NCBI GenBank assembly: GCA_014584465.1
Contig: JACTMU010000112.1
Location: forward strand, 1 to 64,000
Reading direction: 5' to 3'
Length of the DNA stretch: 64,000 nt
Source of the DNA: Pseudomonadota bacterium
Lineage (GTDB): Bacteria; Bdellovibrionota; Bdellovibrionia; Bdellovibrionales; JACTMU01
Within the stretch, counting starts at the first letter, position 1. The number at the start of each line of letters is the position of its first letter. The notes under the pieces are model-generated. The model did no database searches. It was not told where the DNA came from and was given only the letters and a program-made list of their open reading frames with translations. Below are positions 7,972 to 17,311 of this stretch, in pieces. The translations under genes were made by a program, and so were the position numbers.

Positions 7972-8302
7972 CGTTACCTCCTCATTTTCCCGCGACTCGC
8001 AAATTAAAATCGACTCTAAAGAACAGACGCCATTCTGACACATTCAGTACCAAAATCAAACTCCAAAATAGGATCAAAAGGATCAAAGGGTTCGAAATTG
8101 CATCCACAATTGGATCGCTACCTGCGAGACAGTGCTTTGATATCGAATATGGGGTTGCCACCCATCGGCCTAAAGTTGATTTAAAAACATGCCGATAGGA
8201 CTAAGATCTGGATCAAAAAAAGTGGTGCATTTGCGATCAGCTGGACGACAAAGCTATTTTTTGGTGGTAACTCTTTGATCAAAGGAGATCTGGCTAAGTC
8301 CT
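7972..8302. other. intergenic region with a possible sigma-28 promoter
   Basis: A 331-base divergent region without a gene. It contains TAAAGTTG (8171-8178), 12 bases, then GCCGATAG (8191-8198), close to the enterobacterial FliA consensus but one base longer in spacing. The same stretch can form a 6-bp hairpin, ATCGGC/GCCGAT, so the match may be structural. A palindrome CTTTGATCAAAG lies next to the SD of the 8303 gene. Nothing else was recognised. Confidence 0.35.
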
Positions 8303-8863
8303 ATGCGAAAAGCTCAATACTTAGAAATTATTCTAATAACGTCTTGCATCATTGGCGCCTTGGGCTGGCTGACCATTCGTAGCTTCTCTCCCTTACGGCC
8401 AAAGAATTGGCAGAGAGAGTTGACCCAGAACAACAGTGCCTCAATGGAAGTTGCCAGAGAACCCTCTTCTGAAGGAGGAAGATTGCCCCCACCCCAAGGA
8501 GGCTCGCAACCGGGAGCCACCGTGGTCATAATAAGTTGCGCGAAGCAGCAAAACGTTGAGATTGAGAGCACGACCCCTTTCGTTCGAGTTCGAACCGTAG
8601 ACTGCGCAAAGCATGTCGTCAACCAACCGACCTCTTCTAAGGAGGGGGCTGAGAGCAAGTCCGATGAGTTCAAGGAGAGCGATGTGACCGTGACAAATCT
8701 TACAACGGGCTATACGGCCACGGTTGTAACACTTCCCGACGGGAACCACACAACCGACTTCATTGATCTCAATGTCGGTAAAAATCAGATTTTGGTCTCT
8801 ATTGGAGAATTAAACAAAGAGACCTTTTCTCAGGAATTCAGTGTCACCTATACAGCACCCTAG
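8303..8863 (+). CDS. membrane-anchored protein of unknown function
   Basis: The 186-residue protein has a single N-terminal hydrophobic helix (about residues 8-26, IILITSCIIGALGWLTI). A proline/glycine-rich linker and a C-terminal domain rich in beta strands follow (ATVVTLPDGNHTTDFIDLNVG), resembling a bacterial Ig-like or carbohydrate-binding fold. Two cysteines (SCAKQ and DCAKH) could form a disulfide. It is probably exported and tethered. AAGGAG is about 16 bases from the ATG, longer than ideal. The family is not recognised. Confidence 0.6.
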   Translation: MRKAQYLEIILITSCIIGALGWLTIRSFSPLRPKNWQRELTQNNSASMEVAREPSSEGGRLPPPQGGSQPGATVVIISCAKQQNVEIESTTPFVRVRTVDCAKHVVNQPTSSKEGAESKSDEFKESDVTVTNLTTGYTATVVTLPDGNHTTDFIDLNVGKNQILVSIGELNKETFSQEFSVTYTAP

Positions 8864-8904
8864 TCCCAACCTCTGGGGGATCATCAACGTGCGCGTTTTA
8901 CTTG

Positions 8905-9834
8905 CTACCACCAGGTCAGACCAAGCATGATCTGGTGGTCCCTAACGAGAGAGATATCTTCAGTAGAGATCTCATAGGTTGGTGTGAGACTCTGGGTCTC
9001 CTCTCCCACCTTTCCTGTGGAGAGTGTGATGTTTCCCTCGAGATCAGGTCGAAGTTTTTTGCGCGTAATCAGCCAATAGCGGTCCAGAGTGTCTTTATAG
9101 TGAGACTCAATACTCACTGTGGGAGAGATTTGTTTCTGTACAGAGACCCAGCGTTCCATCACAGGACCAGGTCCCGTCGTCTTTGGATCCATCAAGAGCA
9201 CAACCTTTGTGGTGAGATAGGGGTTCACTAATGAGGATTCTAAGTAGTTTCCGCTAAAGGAGTAGTTGGCAGCCAGTGTGTATCCTGGACTGACTTCGAC
9301 CTTCACTTGACGAATGCGTTCTTTGAGTTCCCACACGGGTCTCACAGCCGGTTCATTCTTGGCGTAATGGTCGAAATGAAACTCGGCCAGCCGTCGAAAC
9401 ATGTAGACGCCAAAGTCTCGCTTCTTCTCAGAGTCTTCCAAGGCTGTCCCACTGAACTCTCCGCCGGTGGCTTCGTAGTAGGAATAGGGATTTGGAAAGA
9501 AAGAGATCCGCTCAGCTTCGGTCTGCCCAAACTCGTAGCGATATCGCTCTTTGAATTCATTGGTAAGCTCCGTCGTGAAGATCTTCTCTGAGAGGGGCTT
9601 TTCAGGCGGTGGAAGTTGTGGGACTGGGGCAATCTCAAAGATTCGTAAGTTTCGCTCCCCTTCAATGGTGGTCAGATATCCTGGATGGTCGGATACACCA
9701 AGCGAACTCAAAGAGCGATCCGCCGACTTCGACCGCGGATCGTTGGCCAACGACAAGGTCGAACGGGTCCACCCTAAAACCAACAGGAGGAGGAGCGAAA
9801 AGCATAAGATGAAGGTCCCTCTTTTTCGTCTCAT
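8905..9834 (-). CDS. exported protein, probably outer-membrane associated, unknown role
   Basis: The product has about 309 residues from ATG 9834. It begins MRRKRGT followed by a strongly hydrophobic signal segment (FILCFSLLLLLVLGWT). The middle is rich in charged and aromatic residues, and the C-terminal half alternates like beta strands and ends in an aromatic (IMLGLTWW), consistent with a small barrel. The frame stays open 21 codons further upstream, but those residues do not fit a signal peptide. No SD is obvious. It ends 42 bases from the convergent 8303 gene. Confidence 0.6.
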   Translation of the reverse strand: MRRKRGTFILCFSLLLLLVLGWTRSTLSLANDPRSKSADRSLSSLGVSDHPGYLTTIEGERNLRIFEIAPVPQLPPPEKPLSEKIFTTELTNEFKERYRYEFGQTEAERISFFPNPYSYYEATGGEFSGTALEDSEKKRDFGVYMFRRLAEFHFDHYAKNEPAVRPVWELKERIRQVKVEVSPGYTLAANYSFSGNYLESSLVNPYLTTKVVLLMDPKTTGPGPVMERWVSVQKQISPTVSIESHYKDTLDRYWLITRKKLRPDLEGNITLSTGKVGEETQSLTPTYEISTEDISLVRDHQIMLGLTWW

Positions 9835-9995
9835 AATAAGATAAGTAGCAAAAATTGGTCCAAAATGGGACAGAACAGAGTGGCCACGGACTGCCATTGT
9901 CTATATCTAGTCCTATTACCTGTTGCCGATTGTCAAAAAGATTGACACCTTATGCATAAGCACGCAAAAAAAGCCTCAAAAGGAAAACTTAACTC

Positions 9996-10625
9996 ATGTG
10001 GATGCTCAAACCGAGGTCAGATCTTCATCTTATTCGAAAAGTCTATCATGTCCTTGGTGTATTGGTCATGATCGTGCTTCATCACAACATGACGCGTTCG
10101 CAGGCCCTTTATGCTCTGGCCATTTCGGCAGCCATCATTCTCTCGGTTGATTTTGGCCGTCAGAAAATCAAGTTTCTAAACAAAGTAGCCTACTATGTTT
10201 TTGGACCCTTCATGCGACGAAACGAACTTCATGGAATCACCGGAACATCCAACATGGTTCTTGGTGTCTACTTTATGGTGTATCTCTATCCTCAGTCGGT
10301 CGTAACGTTGACACTCTATTTTTTGGCTTTAGGCGACCCTGTCGCCAGTACATTTGGGATCTTATTTGGGAAAGATCGTTTGATAGGTGAGAAGACCCTT
10401 CAGGGGACGACGGCCTGTTTTATCTGCTGTACCGTGATCGCAGGTCTATACTATTTGAACCACAATCTCATGGTGGATCGATTTGTCATGGCAAGCATCT
10501 TGTCGGGTCTGATTGGTGCCTTTTCTGAGTTGATCCCGATTGGACGACTTGATGACAATTTGACTCTTCCCGTAATTAGTGCCACCCTTCTCTACATTCT
10601 TTTTGGACTCTTTGGAGCCCTTTAG
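9996..10625 (+). CDS. CTP-dependent diacylglycerol/dolichol/phytol kinase-like membrane protein
   Basis: The 209-residue protein has about six membrane helices. It resembles the SEC59/DGK1/VTE5 family of CTP-dependent lipid kinases: LALGDPVASTFGILFGK, GEKTLQGT and DDNLTLPV match the conserved loops near the active site. It would phosphorylate a lipid alcohol such as diacylglycerol or a polyprenol. It sits just before pssA (10640), so a role in phospholipid supply is likely. ATG 9996 has AAGGA about 11 bases upstream; ATG 10002 is an alternative. Confidence 0.75.
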   Translation: MWMLKPRSDLHLIRKVYHVLGVLVMIVLHHNMTRSQALYALAISAAIILSVDFGRQKIKFLNKVAYYVFGPFMRRNELHGITGTSNMVLGVYFMVYLYPQSVVTLTLYFLALGDPVASTFGILFGKDRLIGEKTLQGTTACFICCTVIAGLYYLNHNLMVDRFVMASILSGLIGAFSELIPIGRLDDNLTLPVISATLLYILFGLFGAL

Positions 10626-10639
10626 GGGGAGTGAGATCA

Positions 10640-11482
10640 ATGGCCCATTTTCGCATTAAGAAACAGCGCTTGAAACTTAAGCAGCGTGTCTCGATGCACA
10701 TCTATGTTCTCCCCAATCTTCTCACGACCGGCACCCTCTTTTTTGGCTTTTATGCGATCATTCATGCAATCAAAAGCAACTTTATGATGGCCTCCTATGC
10801 GATTGTGGCAGCGGCCATTTTTGATCTTCTGGATGGAAGAGTGGCCCGCCTGACCCGTTCCGTAAGTCAGTTTGGTGCTGAGTACGACTCCCTTTGTGAT
10901 CTTGTGAGTTTTGGAATTGCCCCAAGTCTTCTGCTCTTTCTTTGGGCGCTCCATCCATTTGGTCGATTGGGTTGGCTTGCAAGTTTCGTTTATGTGGCTT
11001 GTGGTGCTTTGCGATTGGCTCGATTCAATGTTCAAGCAGCCGTGGTGGAGAAAAACTATTTTCAAGGGCTGCCCATACCGATGGCGGCCGGGATTGTTGC
11101 AGGCTCTGTTTTGGCCTTTGATGATCTGGGGTGGGAAGCAAAAAAATCTCTACCGCTTCTTTGCATGACCTTTCTTTTGGCCTTGGTGATGGTGAGCAAT
11201 TTTCGGTATCGCAGTTTCAAAGATATCGATCTTAAGCGCCGACTTCCATTTTACTATCTGATTGGTGGAGTGATCATTTTCTTCTTGGTTGCTCTTCGGC
11301 CAGAGGTGATGATTTTTGTCATGTTCTTAAGTTATGCCCTTTTGGGTGCGATCTTTGGAGTTCTAAGACTTGGGAGGCCGGTTAAGGGTGAATCCACCCT
11401 CTACTCAACCCATTCTTTGAGAGACGAAGGGGATGATCTTCATGAGCCAGTCATCACGACCGAGGAGGAGAATGGAGTATAA
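10640..11482 (+). CDS. pssA: CDP-diacylglycerol--serine O-phosphatidyltransferase
   Basis: This membrane enzyme makes phosphatidylserine from CDP-diacylglycerol and serine. The CDP-alcohol phosphatidyltransferase signature is complete: DGRVAR, eight residues, G, then AEYDSLCD with both metal-binding aspartates. About seven helices are predicted in 280 residues, and the early PNLLTTGTLFFGF segment is typical of the Bacillus/eukaryote-like PssA subfamily. ATG 10640 has GGGGGAG about 8 bases upstream and follows the lipid kinase-like gene by 14 bases. Its end overlaps asd by 11 bases. Confidence 0.88.
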   Translation: MAHFRIKKQRLKLKQRVSMHIYVLPNLLTTGTLFFGFYAIIHAIKSNFMMASYAIVAAAIFDLLDGRVARLTRSVSQFGAEYDSLCDLVSFGIAPSLLLFLWALHPFGRLGWLASFVYVACGALRLARFNVQAAVVEKNYFQGLPIPMAAGIVAGSVLAFDDLGWEAKKSLPLLCMTFLLALVMVSNFRYRSFKDIDLKRRLPFYYLIGGVIIFFLVALRPEVMIFVMFLSYALLGAIFGVLRLGRPVKGESTLYSTHSLRDEGDDLHEPVITTEEENGV

Positions 11483-12467
11483 GGTCGGCATCGTTGGGGC
11501 TACAGGTTTGGTCGGCGAAACTTTTCTAAAGATTCTTGAGGAGCGAAAGAGTCCCGTGGGGAGTTTGCGCCTTTATGCAAGTGAAGCCTCTCGAGGAAAG
11601 AGAGTCTCTTTTCGAGAGACTGCGGTCGAGCTTGAAACTCTCTCTGAGGGGTGTTTCAAGGGTCTTGACTTTGTCTTTTTCTCTTCAGGCGACGAGATCA
11701 GTCGAATCTGGGCTCCTCAGGCTGTTCAGTCTGGGGCCTATGCAATCGACAACTCAGCCGCATTTCGTATGGATCCCAAGATCCCGCTCATTGTGCCCGA
11801 AGTGAATGGAAATTTGATACCGCGCACTCCTCAAATCATCGCAAATCCCAACTGTTCTACGATTCAATTGGTGGTGGTCCTTAAGCCTTTGCTTGACCAA
11901 TTTGGTTTGGAGTCGGTTCAAGTGGCCTCCTATCAATCTGTGAGCGGAGCCGGCAAGGAGGGAATTGAGGAGCTTCAACGTCAGTTGCAAGATGAACTTC
12001 AAGGACGAGAGGTTACCCCATTCACCTTTCCTGCAACCATTGCCTACAATTGCGTTCCCCAGATTGGAAGTTTTGATTCGCAAGGTCTTTGCTCTGAAGA
12101 GCAGAAGATTCGAAATGAGACTCGTAAGATATTGGATCAACCTGAACTTCCAGTCTCTCCCTTTACGGTGCGTGTTCCCTCTGCCCACTGCCACGCAGAG
12201 GTGGCCTGGATCAAATTGAAAAAGAACGTTGAGACGACCGATCTGCTCTCCGTCTTAAAGAGAGCACCCGGCGTGGTCCTTTCAAGTGAAACGAAAGCTC
12301 CCCCCTATTTCACTCCTCGAGAGATGAAAAATTGCAACGACACCTATGTCAGTCGGATTCATCGTGATCTAGATGATTCTAAGTGTTGGATCATGTGGAT
12401 TGTGGCCGACAATCTTCGCAAAGGGGCCGCCTACAACGGACTTCAGATCATGGAAGCCCTCTTTTGA
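11472..12467 (+). CDS. asd: aspartate-semialdehyde dehydrogenase
   Basis: The 331-residue cytoplasmic enzyme reduces aspartyl phosphate with NADPH, supplying lysine, diaminopimelate, threonine and methionine synthesis. GIVGATGLVGE is the nucleotide-binding loop. The catalytic cysteine is C128 in NPNCSTIQ, the GAGKEG segment follows, and the base histidine is in RVPSAHCHAE (about residue 241). GAGGAGGAG immediately precedes ATG 11472, and the gene starts inside the pssA 3' end, so the two are translationally linked. Confidence 0.93.
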   Translation: MEYKVGIVGATGLVGETFLKILEERKSPVGSLRLYASEASRGKRVSFRETAVELETLSEGCFKGLDFVFFSSGDEISRIWAPQAVQSGAYAIDNSAAFRMDPKIPLIVPEVNGNLIPRTPQIIANPNCSTIQLVVVLKPLLDQFGLESVQVASYQSVSGAGKEGIEELQRQLQDELQGREVTPFTFPATIAYNCVPQIGSFDSQGLCSEEQKIRNETRKILDQPELPVSPFTVRVPSAHCHAEVAWIKLKKNVETTDLLSVLKRAPGVVLSSETKAPPYFTPREMKNCNDTYVSRIHRDLDDSKCWIMWIVADNLRKGAAYNGLQIMEALF

Positions 12468-12519
12468 AGGGTGCAAATATTTTTTGACATCGTTGAGGGG
12501 GCAGGGGATCCTCATTGAT

Positions 12520-15021
12520 ATGAGAATGACTCTTTCAATTTTGGCAATCGTTGTGGCCGTTGCGGCAACTTCGTCACCTGGGTGGGGTAAGATCACCATC
12601 AGCTCAGTCTCAGGCGCCTCTGCCTATGTCCCAAGTGAATCAGATGGAGGCACGGTCTTCGGTGGCACCGCAGGAGACCCCTGCAATGACGGCTCAGCGC
12701 TTTGTAACAACTGTCTCTATGCAGGGACGGCCTGCAATCCTCGACGAATACAAGATGGACTCTTGCTAACCTTTAACATTGTTTCGGACACCTATGGCGG
12801 CAAAGCTGTGATCGCGGATGAAGGCACTAAGTTGGTAATTTCAAATGCAGCATCAAGTTCCAACTATTCAAAGGGCGCGGTTGCAACAGTTTCCATCTTA
12901 TGGGGTGATCTCTGTGACCACCTTGACCCAGAGGCAGGCTCTTGCGATGATGCGGCATTTGCTTTAAAAGTGCGGGTGGGAATTTCCAGTGATGAGAGCA
13001 AAGCTTCCGCTGAAGACAACGATTTGGAGGATAGCCACGATGACAGTATTGATGTAACGATCGCAGTTCACGGCAACTACTATTCCGGTGGCATGGGTGA
13101 TGTTCACTCAACGTGCGAAGAGCCCGACGGTGAAGAAGATGCCATTTGCTACGTTGAGATGGGTCGGGGTGACGAGAAGGCCTACATTCAAGACATTCAA
13201 CATGTGCCGTCAAGAGGATTCCCCAGTTCTAGTAACAATTATGTCTACAAGAAAATTCGAGTGATGTATGCGACATCACCAAGCGCTACGGATTGCAATG
13301 GGGTGACCCCTGAGTCCTTTCTTGTTGAAGAGACAACAAACAAAGCAGATTTGGATATTTCTGCTGAGAGCAGCTCAAGTGTGGTTCTTGAGAAGGATTT
13401 TGTGGATGGACTCTCCAACGGGACCCCCTACTGTTTTAAAATTGGGGTCATTGATAGCGGTGGAAACATTGGTTGGTTTTCGCCTGAACCAATTGGGCCG
13501 ATCGTGCCTGAAGCAGTCTATGGTCTTCTCACTGAAGATATGAACTGTTTTATTGCCACAGCGACCTACGGGTCTCCGTTGGCTCCAGAAGTGCAGGTGT
13601 TTCGAAGTTTTCGTGATCAAATTCTTCTTAAGAGCTCATGGGGGAGATCTTTTGTCAAAGCCTACTATCGTTGGAGTCCGCCGTTTGCTCAATTGATCCG
13701 AGAACAACCCACTCTTCGTAAGCTCTCCGAGATTCTTCTTTGGCCTCTGTGGGCTTTTGCTAAAGTTGCGACAAGTGGAAATCTCCTTCTCGCCTTTTTC
13801 ATGAGTGGCTTTCTCTTGCTCTTCTTCTTATGTTTGGTCGGAGTTGCATTTTATCGAATTCGAAGAGTTCAGCGGGTGGCAAAATGGTCTCTCTTTTTTT
13901 TTCTCACTCTTGCGATAGGTGAAGGTCTTTTTCTTGGTGAAGCCCAAGCACAAGTGAACAGGAAAAAGGGGGATAAGCTCTCTGTTGAGGACCTTGTTGA
14001 GGAAGAGCGAAAGGATCCAGAACCCGCACCGATTGAGTCCACACTTCCTAAAGATGAGGAGGAGGCTCTGACGATCCCAAGCCCAGATGATGGTGAGGAG
14101 GCGCCGCCCCCAGTGGAATTCCCCTATCCAGTGGTTCAACCCAAAGAGGAGTCCCCAAAATCTCCCGTTGTGAAAAAGAAGAAGCTTAAGAAGAAGCGGG
14201 TGAAAGATCAGGAGTTCGAAGATCAAGACGACGACACTTTTGATGAATTTGATGAAGGTGAGTTTGCAGCTCAGAGCGGTCAAGGGACGATCGAGGTGGA
14301 GTCCGAAGTTGTGGACCCCATGGGGAGAAAGAAAAAGAGGGTAAGAAAAATCCACCATCCTCTTGCAAAGAAGGGGCTCTATCGAATCACCTCCAAAGGG
14401 GAGTACCTCTACCGTACGAACAAGAGCGAGCAACATCGGGCAGGCTCACTTCGTTTTGGGGCGCTCTATTTGGACAAGTTTGCCAACCCCGCCAGCACCA
14501 ATGTCACCTTTGAGAGCATTTACGGTGGGGAGGCCACACCAGCCCTCTTTTTTGATTATGAGTGGCAGCTCTTTCGAGGTTACGGCAAAGGAGGCTGGAA
14601 GGTTGGAACGGGGTTTATGATGGCCTCTGGAAACGGTCGATTTGCTGACGGCACCATTGCGCAAGAGTCCTTTGATTTTGTTGTTTTTCCAAACAGCGTC
14701 AGCGGGATCTATCGATTTCAATATTGGGATCGGCAGTTTTTGGTCCCATTTGTCGAAGCGGGCCTTGATTATTTCGCCTTTGCGGAGATTCGGGATGACA
14801 ACAAACCACCGAAATTTGGCGCTACTCCAGGGCTTCATGCAGCTGCGGGGCTGAACATCTCCCTGACTGCGTTTGGAAAGAGAACGGCCAATCAGATTGA
14901 TTCTGAATATGGGGTCAATGACATCTATTTGACCATTGAGGGTCGAGTGATTCATGGCCTTCACTCCTCAATGGACATCTCGACTGAAGTGATCGATGCC
15001 GGATTTACAGCCGAATTCTGA
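12520..15021 (+). CDS. large envelope protein: CFI-box domain joined to a C-terminal beta-barrel
   Basis: From ATG 12520 this is 833 residues. Order: a signal peptide (residues 1-24); an extracellular domain with several cysteines and a fibronectin-like stretch (to about 340); a CFI box (CFIATATYGSPLAPEVQVFR); one or two membrane helices (about 425-475); a low-complexity linker rich in Glu, Pro and Lys (about 485-610); and a C-terminal barrel-like domain ending ISTEVIDAGFTAEF. The second hydrophobic segment, LTLAIGEGLFLGEAQAQ, looks like a second signal peptide with an AxA cleavage site. This suggests two exported proteins fused into one. The last 26 bases overlap truA. Confidence 0.7.
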   Translation: MRMTLSILAIVVAVAATSSPGWGKITISSVSGASAYVPSESDGGTVFGGTAGDPCNDGSALCNNCLYAGTACNPRRIQDGLLLTFNIVSDTYGGKAVIADEGTKLVISNAASSSNYSKGAVATVSILWGDLCDHLDPEAGSCDDAAFALKVRVGISSDESKASAEDNDLEDSHDDSIDVTIAVHGNYYSGGMGDVHSTCEEPDGEEDAICYVEMGRGDEKAYIQDIQHVPSRGFPSSSNNYVYKKIRVMYATSPSATDCNGVTPESFLVEETTNKADLDISAESSSSVVLEKDFVDGLSNGTPYCFKIGVIDSGGNIGWFSPEPIGPIVPEAVYGLLTEDMNCFIATATYGSPLAPEVQVFRSFRDQILLKSSWGRSFVKAYYRWSPPFAQLIREQPTLRKLSEILLWPLWAFAKVATSGNLLLAFFMSGFLLLFFLCLVGVAFYRIRRVQRVAKWSLFFFLTLAIGEGLFLGEAQAQVNRKKGDKLSVEDLVEEERKDPEPAPIESTLPKDEEEALTIPSPDDGEEAPPPVEFPYPVVQPKEESPKSPVVKKKKLKKKRVKDQEFEDQDDDTFDEFDEGEFAAQSGQGTIEVESEVVDPMGRKKKRVRKIHHPLAKKGLYRITSKGEYLYRTNKSEQHRAGSLRFGALYLDKFANPASTNVTFESIYGGEATPALFFDYEWQLFRGYGKGGWKVGTGFMMASGNGRFADGTIAQESFDFVVFPNSVSGIYRFQYWDRQFLVPFVEAGLDYFAFAEIRDDNKPPKFGATPGLHAAAGLNISLTAFGKRTANQIDSEYGVNDIYLTIEGRVIHGLHSSMDISTEVIDAGFTAEF

Positions 15022-15802
15022 GGATCTGCGAGTCAAGCTCGTGATCTCCTACGACGGCACCAACTATCTGGGTTGGCAGCGTCAACGCCTTCACCGAGAG
15101 ACCATTCAGGAGACCCTTGAAAACTCCCTCAAGAAACTCTTTGGAAGGCCAGTGTTGCTCCACGGATCTGGAAGGACCGACACTGGGGTCCATGCTTGGG
15201 CCCAAGTGGCCCACTTTGATCCACCGAGTTCAATAGAGCGAATCCACATCATTAAGGCTATCAATCGATTCTCCCCTCAAGACATCGTGGTCCAAGAGGC
15301 TTATCTGGCGCCCAGAGAGTTTCATAGCCTCCACTCGGCCGTCGGCAAGCTCTACCGTTATCGAATCCTGAATCGCCCCTACAGGTGCCCGCTGCGCCGA
15401 GCCTATACGACCTGGATACCTCAGCCATTGGATTTGGAGCGGCTTCAAGAGTTCGCGACCCACCTGCAGGGGGAGCATGACTTTAAAAGCTTTCAAAGTG
15501 CAGGATCCAACGTAAAGAGCACGGTTCGCACCCTTTTTAGCGCATCATGGCAAAGAATTGGGAGTGATGAGATCCATTTTTTGGTGCATGGGAGTGGATT
15601 TTTGAAGCAGATGGTGCGCAACCTGGTTGGAACTATGGTGGCCCTGACTCTTCGCAAGGAGCCTCCTCGGCGGCTCACAGAGATTCTTCTGGCACTGGAT
15701 CGACGCGAAGCTTTGAAGAGCGCTCCTCCCCAAGGGCTTGTGCTGGAGCGGGTCTATTACTCACCTGAGCTTGACAAGAAGTGCCGTAAACTCTATGAGT
15801 AG
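14996..15802 (+). CDS. truA: tRNA pseudouridine(38-40) synthase
   Basis: TruA isomerises uridines 38-40 in the anticodon arm of tRNAs. The 268-residue product has the N-terminal ISYDGTNYLGWQRQ and the catalytic aspartate in GSGRTDTGVHAWAQVAHF. FKQMVRNLVGTM is the conserved C-terminal segment (present as GSGFLKQMVRNLVG). It starts 26 bases inside the preceding envelope gene and runs toward the ribosomal protein operon. Confidence 0.93.
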   Translation: MPDLQPNSEDLRVKLVISYDGTNYLGWQRQRLHRETIQETLENSLKKLFGRPVLLHGSGRTDTGVHAWAQVAHFDPPSSIERIHIIKAINRFSPQDIVVQEAYLAPREFHSLHSAVGKLYRYRILNRPYRCPLRRAYTTWIPQPLDLERLQEFATHLQGEHDFKSFQSAGSNVKSTVRTLFSASWQRIGSDEIHFLVHGSGFLKQMVRNLVGTMVALTLRKEPPRRLTEILLALDRREALKSAPPQGLVLERVYYSPELDKKCRKLYE

Positions 15803-15832
15803 AAAATTCATTTTTGAAGGAGCGAACGGACT

Positions 15833-16270
15833 ATGAAGAGTTGGATGGCCAAATTTGAAGATGTGAAGCGAGATTGGTGGATTGTGGATGCTGCTGACAA
15901 GAATGTGGGACGTCTTTCAACTCAAATTGCAAACGTTTTGCGTGGAAAAAACAAGCCCACCTTCACACCTCATGCAGACACAGGTGATTTTGTTGTGGTG
16001 ATCAATGCCGATAAGGTGAAGTTTACCGGGAAAAAGTGGGACGAAAAGAAGTACTATCGTCATTCGGCCTATTTTGGATTGAAAGAATTTTCAGCCGGTG
16101 AGATGAAAGAGCGCGATGCTTCGGAGATTTTGCGCAAATCGGTTCAAGGGATGCTTCCCAAGAATCGATTGTCCAACAAATTAATTCAAAAATTAAAGAT
16201 TTACAGTGGACCAGAACATCCACATGCAGCCCAAAAACCAGCTCAACTTAAATTAGTGGAGAGAGCATAA
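15833..16270 (+). CDS. rplM: 50S ribosomal protein L13
   Basis: The 145-residue protein has the L13 features: [34 protein letters not shown], and the [28 protein letters not shown] end. GGAG lies 10 bases before ATG 15833; the ATG at codon 5 is an alternative. It overlaps rpsI by one base (TAATG), the usual L13-S9 pair. Confidence 0.97.
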   Translation: MKSWMAKFEDVKRDWWIVDAADKNVGRLSTQIANVLRGKNKPTFTPHADTGDFVVVINADKVKFTGKKWDEKKYYRHSAYFGLKEFSAGEMKERDASEILRKSVQGMLPKNRLSNKLIQKLKIYSGPEHPHAAQKPAQLKLVERA

Positions 16271-16665
16271 TGAGTACCGAAAAAGTTTACTATGCAACAG
16301 GCAAGAGAAAGACAAGTTCAGCACGCATCTTTTTAAAGGCTGGTTCAGGCAAAGTTCAGATCAACAAATTGCCTGCAGAAAAATATTTGAAACGAATCTC
16401 CTCACAGAAAATCTTTGTTCAACCGCTTGAAGCTACAAATATGAAACAAAAAGTGGACCTCTTTGTAACAGTTGCCGGCGGGGGAGAGTCGGGTCAAGCT
16501 GGCGCCATTCGGCATGGGATCTCACGAGCGCTTGTAGCGTTCAATCCCGATCTTCGTCCGACTTTGAAAGAGGGTGGGTATTTGACCCGTGACTCTCGAA
16601 TGGTTGAGCGTAAGAAGTACGGGCAGCATAAGGCACGTAAATCCACACAATACTCCAAACGTTAA
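16270..16665 (+). CDS. rpsI: 30S ribosomal protein S9
   Basis: The 131-residue S9 begins [21 protein letters not shown] and ends with the conserved basic tail ([20 protein letters not shown]). That tail enters the ribosomal P site next to tRNA. It follows rplM with a one-base overlap. A hairpin at 16696-16729 probably ends the transcript. Confidence 0.97.
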   Translation: MSTEKVYYATGKRKTSSARIFLKAGSGKVQINKLPAEKYLKRISSQKIFVQPLEATNMKQKVDLFVTVAGGGESGQAGAIRHGISRALVAFNPDLRPTLKEGGYLTRDSRMVERKKYGQHKARKSTQYSKR

Positions 16666-16695
16666 TCGGCACCTTTCGGCATGCCAGTTGAGGAT

Positions 16696-16729
16696 CACCC
16701 GGTCTCGAAATCAGATTTTGAGACTGGTG
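16696..16729. terminator. hairpin between convergent genes
   Basis: CACCCGGTCTCGAAAT pairs with ATTTTGAGACTGGTG around loop CAG, about 14 pairs with two G-T pairs and one bulge. It lies between rpsI and the convergent gene ending at 16733. Neither side has a strong T run, so it may be a weak terminator or only an RNA-stabilising stem. Confidence 0.4.
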
Positions 16730-16732
16730 TGG

Positions 16733-17179
16733 TCATTTCATGAGTTTGAATTCTGGGACTTCAAGATGACAGTCCGTTGCAGAGGTGTTGAGCTCAGATT
16801 TCTCTGATTCGTCGGAGGAGTTTGTCTTAAACCGCATGGTCAGCCTTAACTCAGTGTGAGCATCTTCGGTAAGCTCAAAGGTCTCATTTTCACCCTTTAA
16901 ATTAAGAATCCTTGAAATTCCATTTTCGTCCTTGTCCACTCGACTGAGAACCTTCATGTCGCTTTTAAAAATGAGCACGTCAAATTGATCTGACTCTAAG
17001 TTTTTGCTGAGAAGATAAACAACATGGGACCCTCTTATGTCGCCAAAGTCTTTCACAACCAGCATGCGAGGTTCGCCCTTTCGGTTTTTTCCTTTGCAAG
17101 ACATATCAAAGGCAAGAGCACTTAGAGTGCAGAGGTTGATGGCGGTGGCGACAAAACCTAGAGTTATCTTAAAATGCAT
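16733..17179 (-). CDS. small secreted protein, unknown function
   Basis: The 148-residue protein starts with a signal peptide (MHFKITLGFVATAINLCTLSALA, likely cleaved after ALA). The mature part has two cysteines (DMSCKGK and ATDCHLE) that could bridge, and predicted beta strands. AAAGGAG precedes the ATG at good spacing. No family was recognised. It is convergent with rpsI. Confidence 0.65.
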   Translation of the reverse strand: MHFKITLGFVATAINLCTLSALAFDMSCKGKNRKGEPRMLVVKDFGDIRGSHVVYLLSKNLESDQFDVLIFKSDMKVLSRVDKDENGISRILNLKGENETFELTEDAHTELRLTMRFKTNSSDESEKSELNTSATDCHLEVPEFKLMK

Positions 17180-17311
17180 TATTTGAGTCTCCTTTTTTGT
17201 AGAGCTTACTTTAGCTGCTCAAGGAGAAAAAGGCTCATGATAAATACCCTCGTGAAGTATTTATACAGTTCTGGTAGCCAGTGATTGTCAATTGTGTGTA
17301 GAATCTACATA

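Noticed and set aside
9930-9960. TTGACACCTTATGCAT region as a sigma-70 promoter for the lipid kinase-like gene
   Set aside because: TTGACA is present but no -10 box occurs at 16-18 bases.
13828-14436. A 202-codon reverse frame inside the CFI-box/barrel gene
   Set aside because: Its composition mirrors the low-complexity linker on the forward strand; no start signal or domain.
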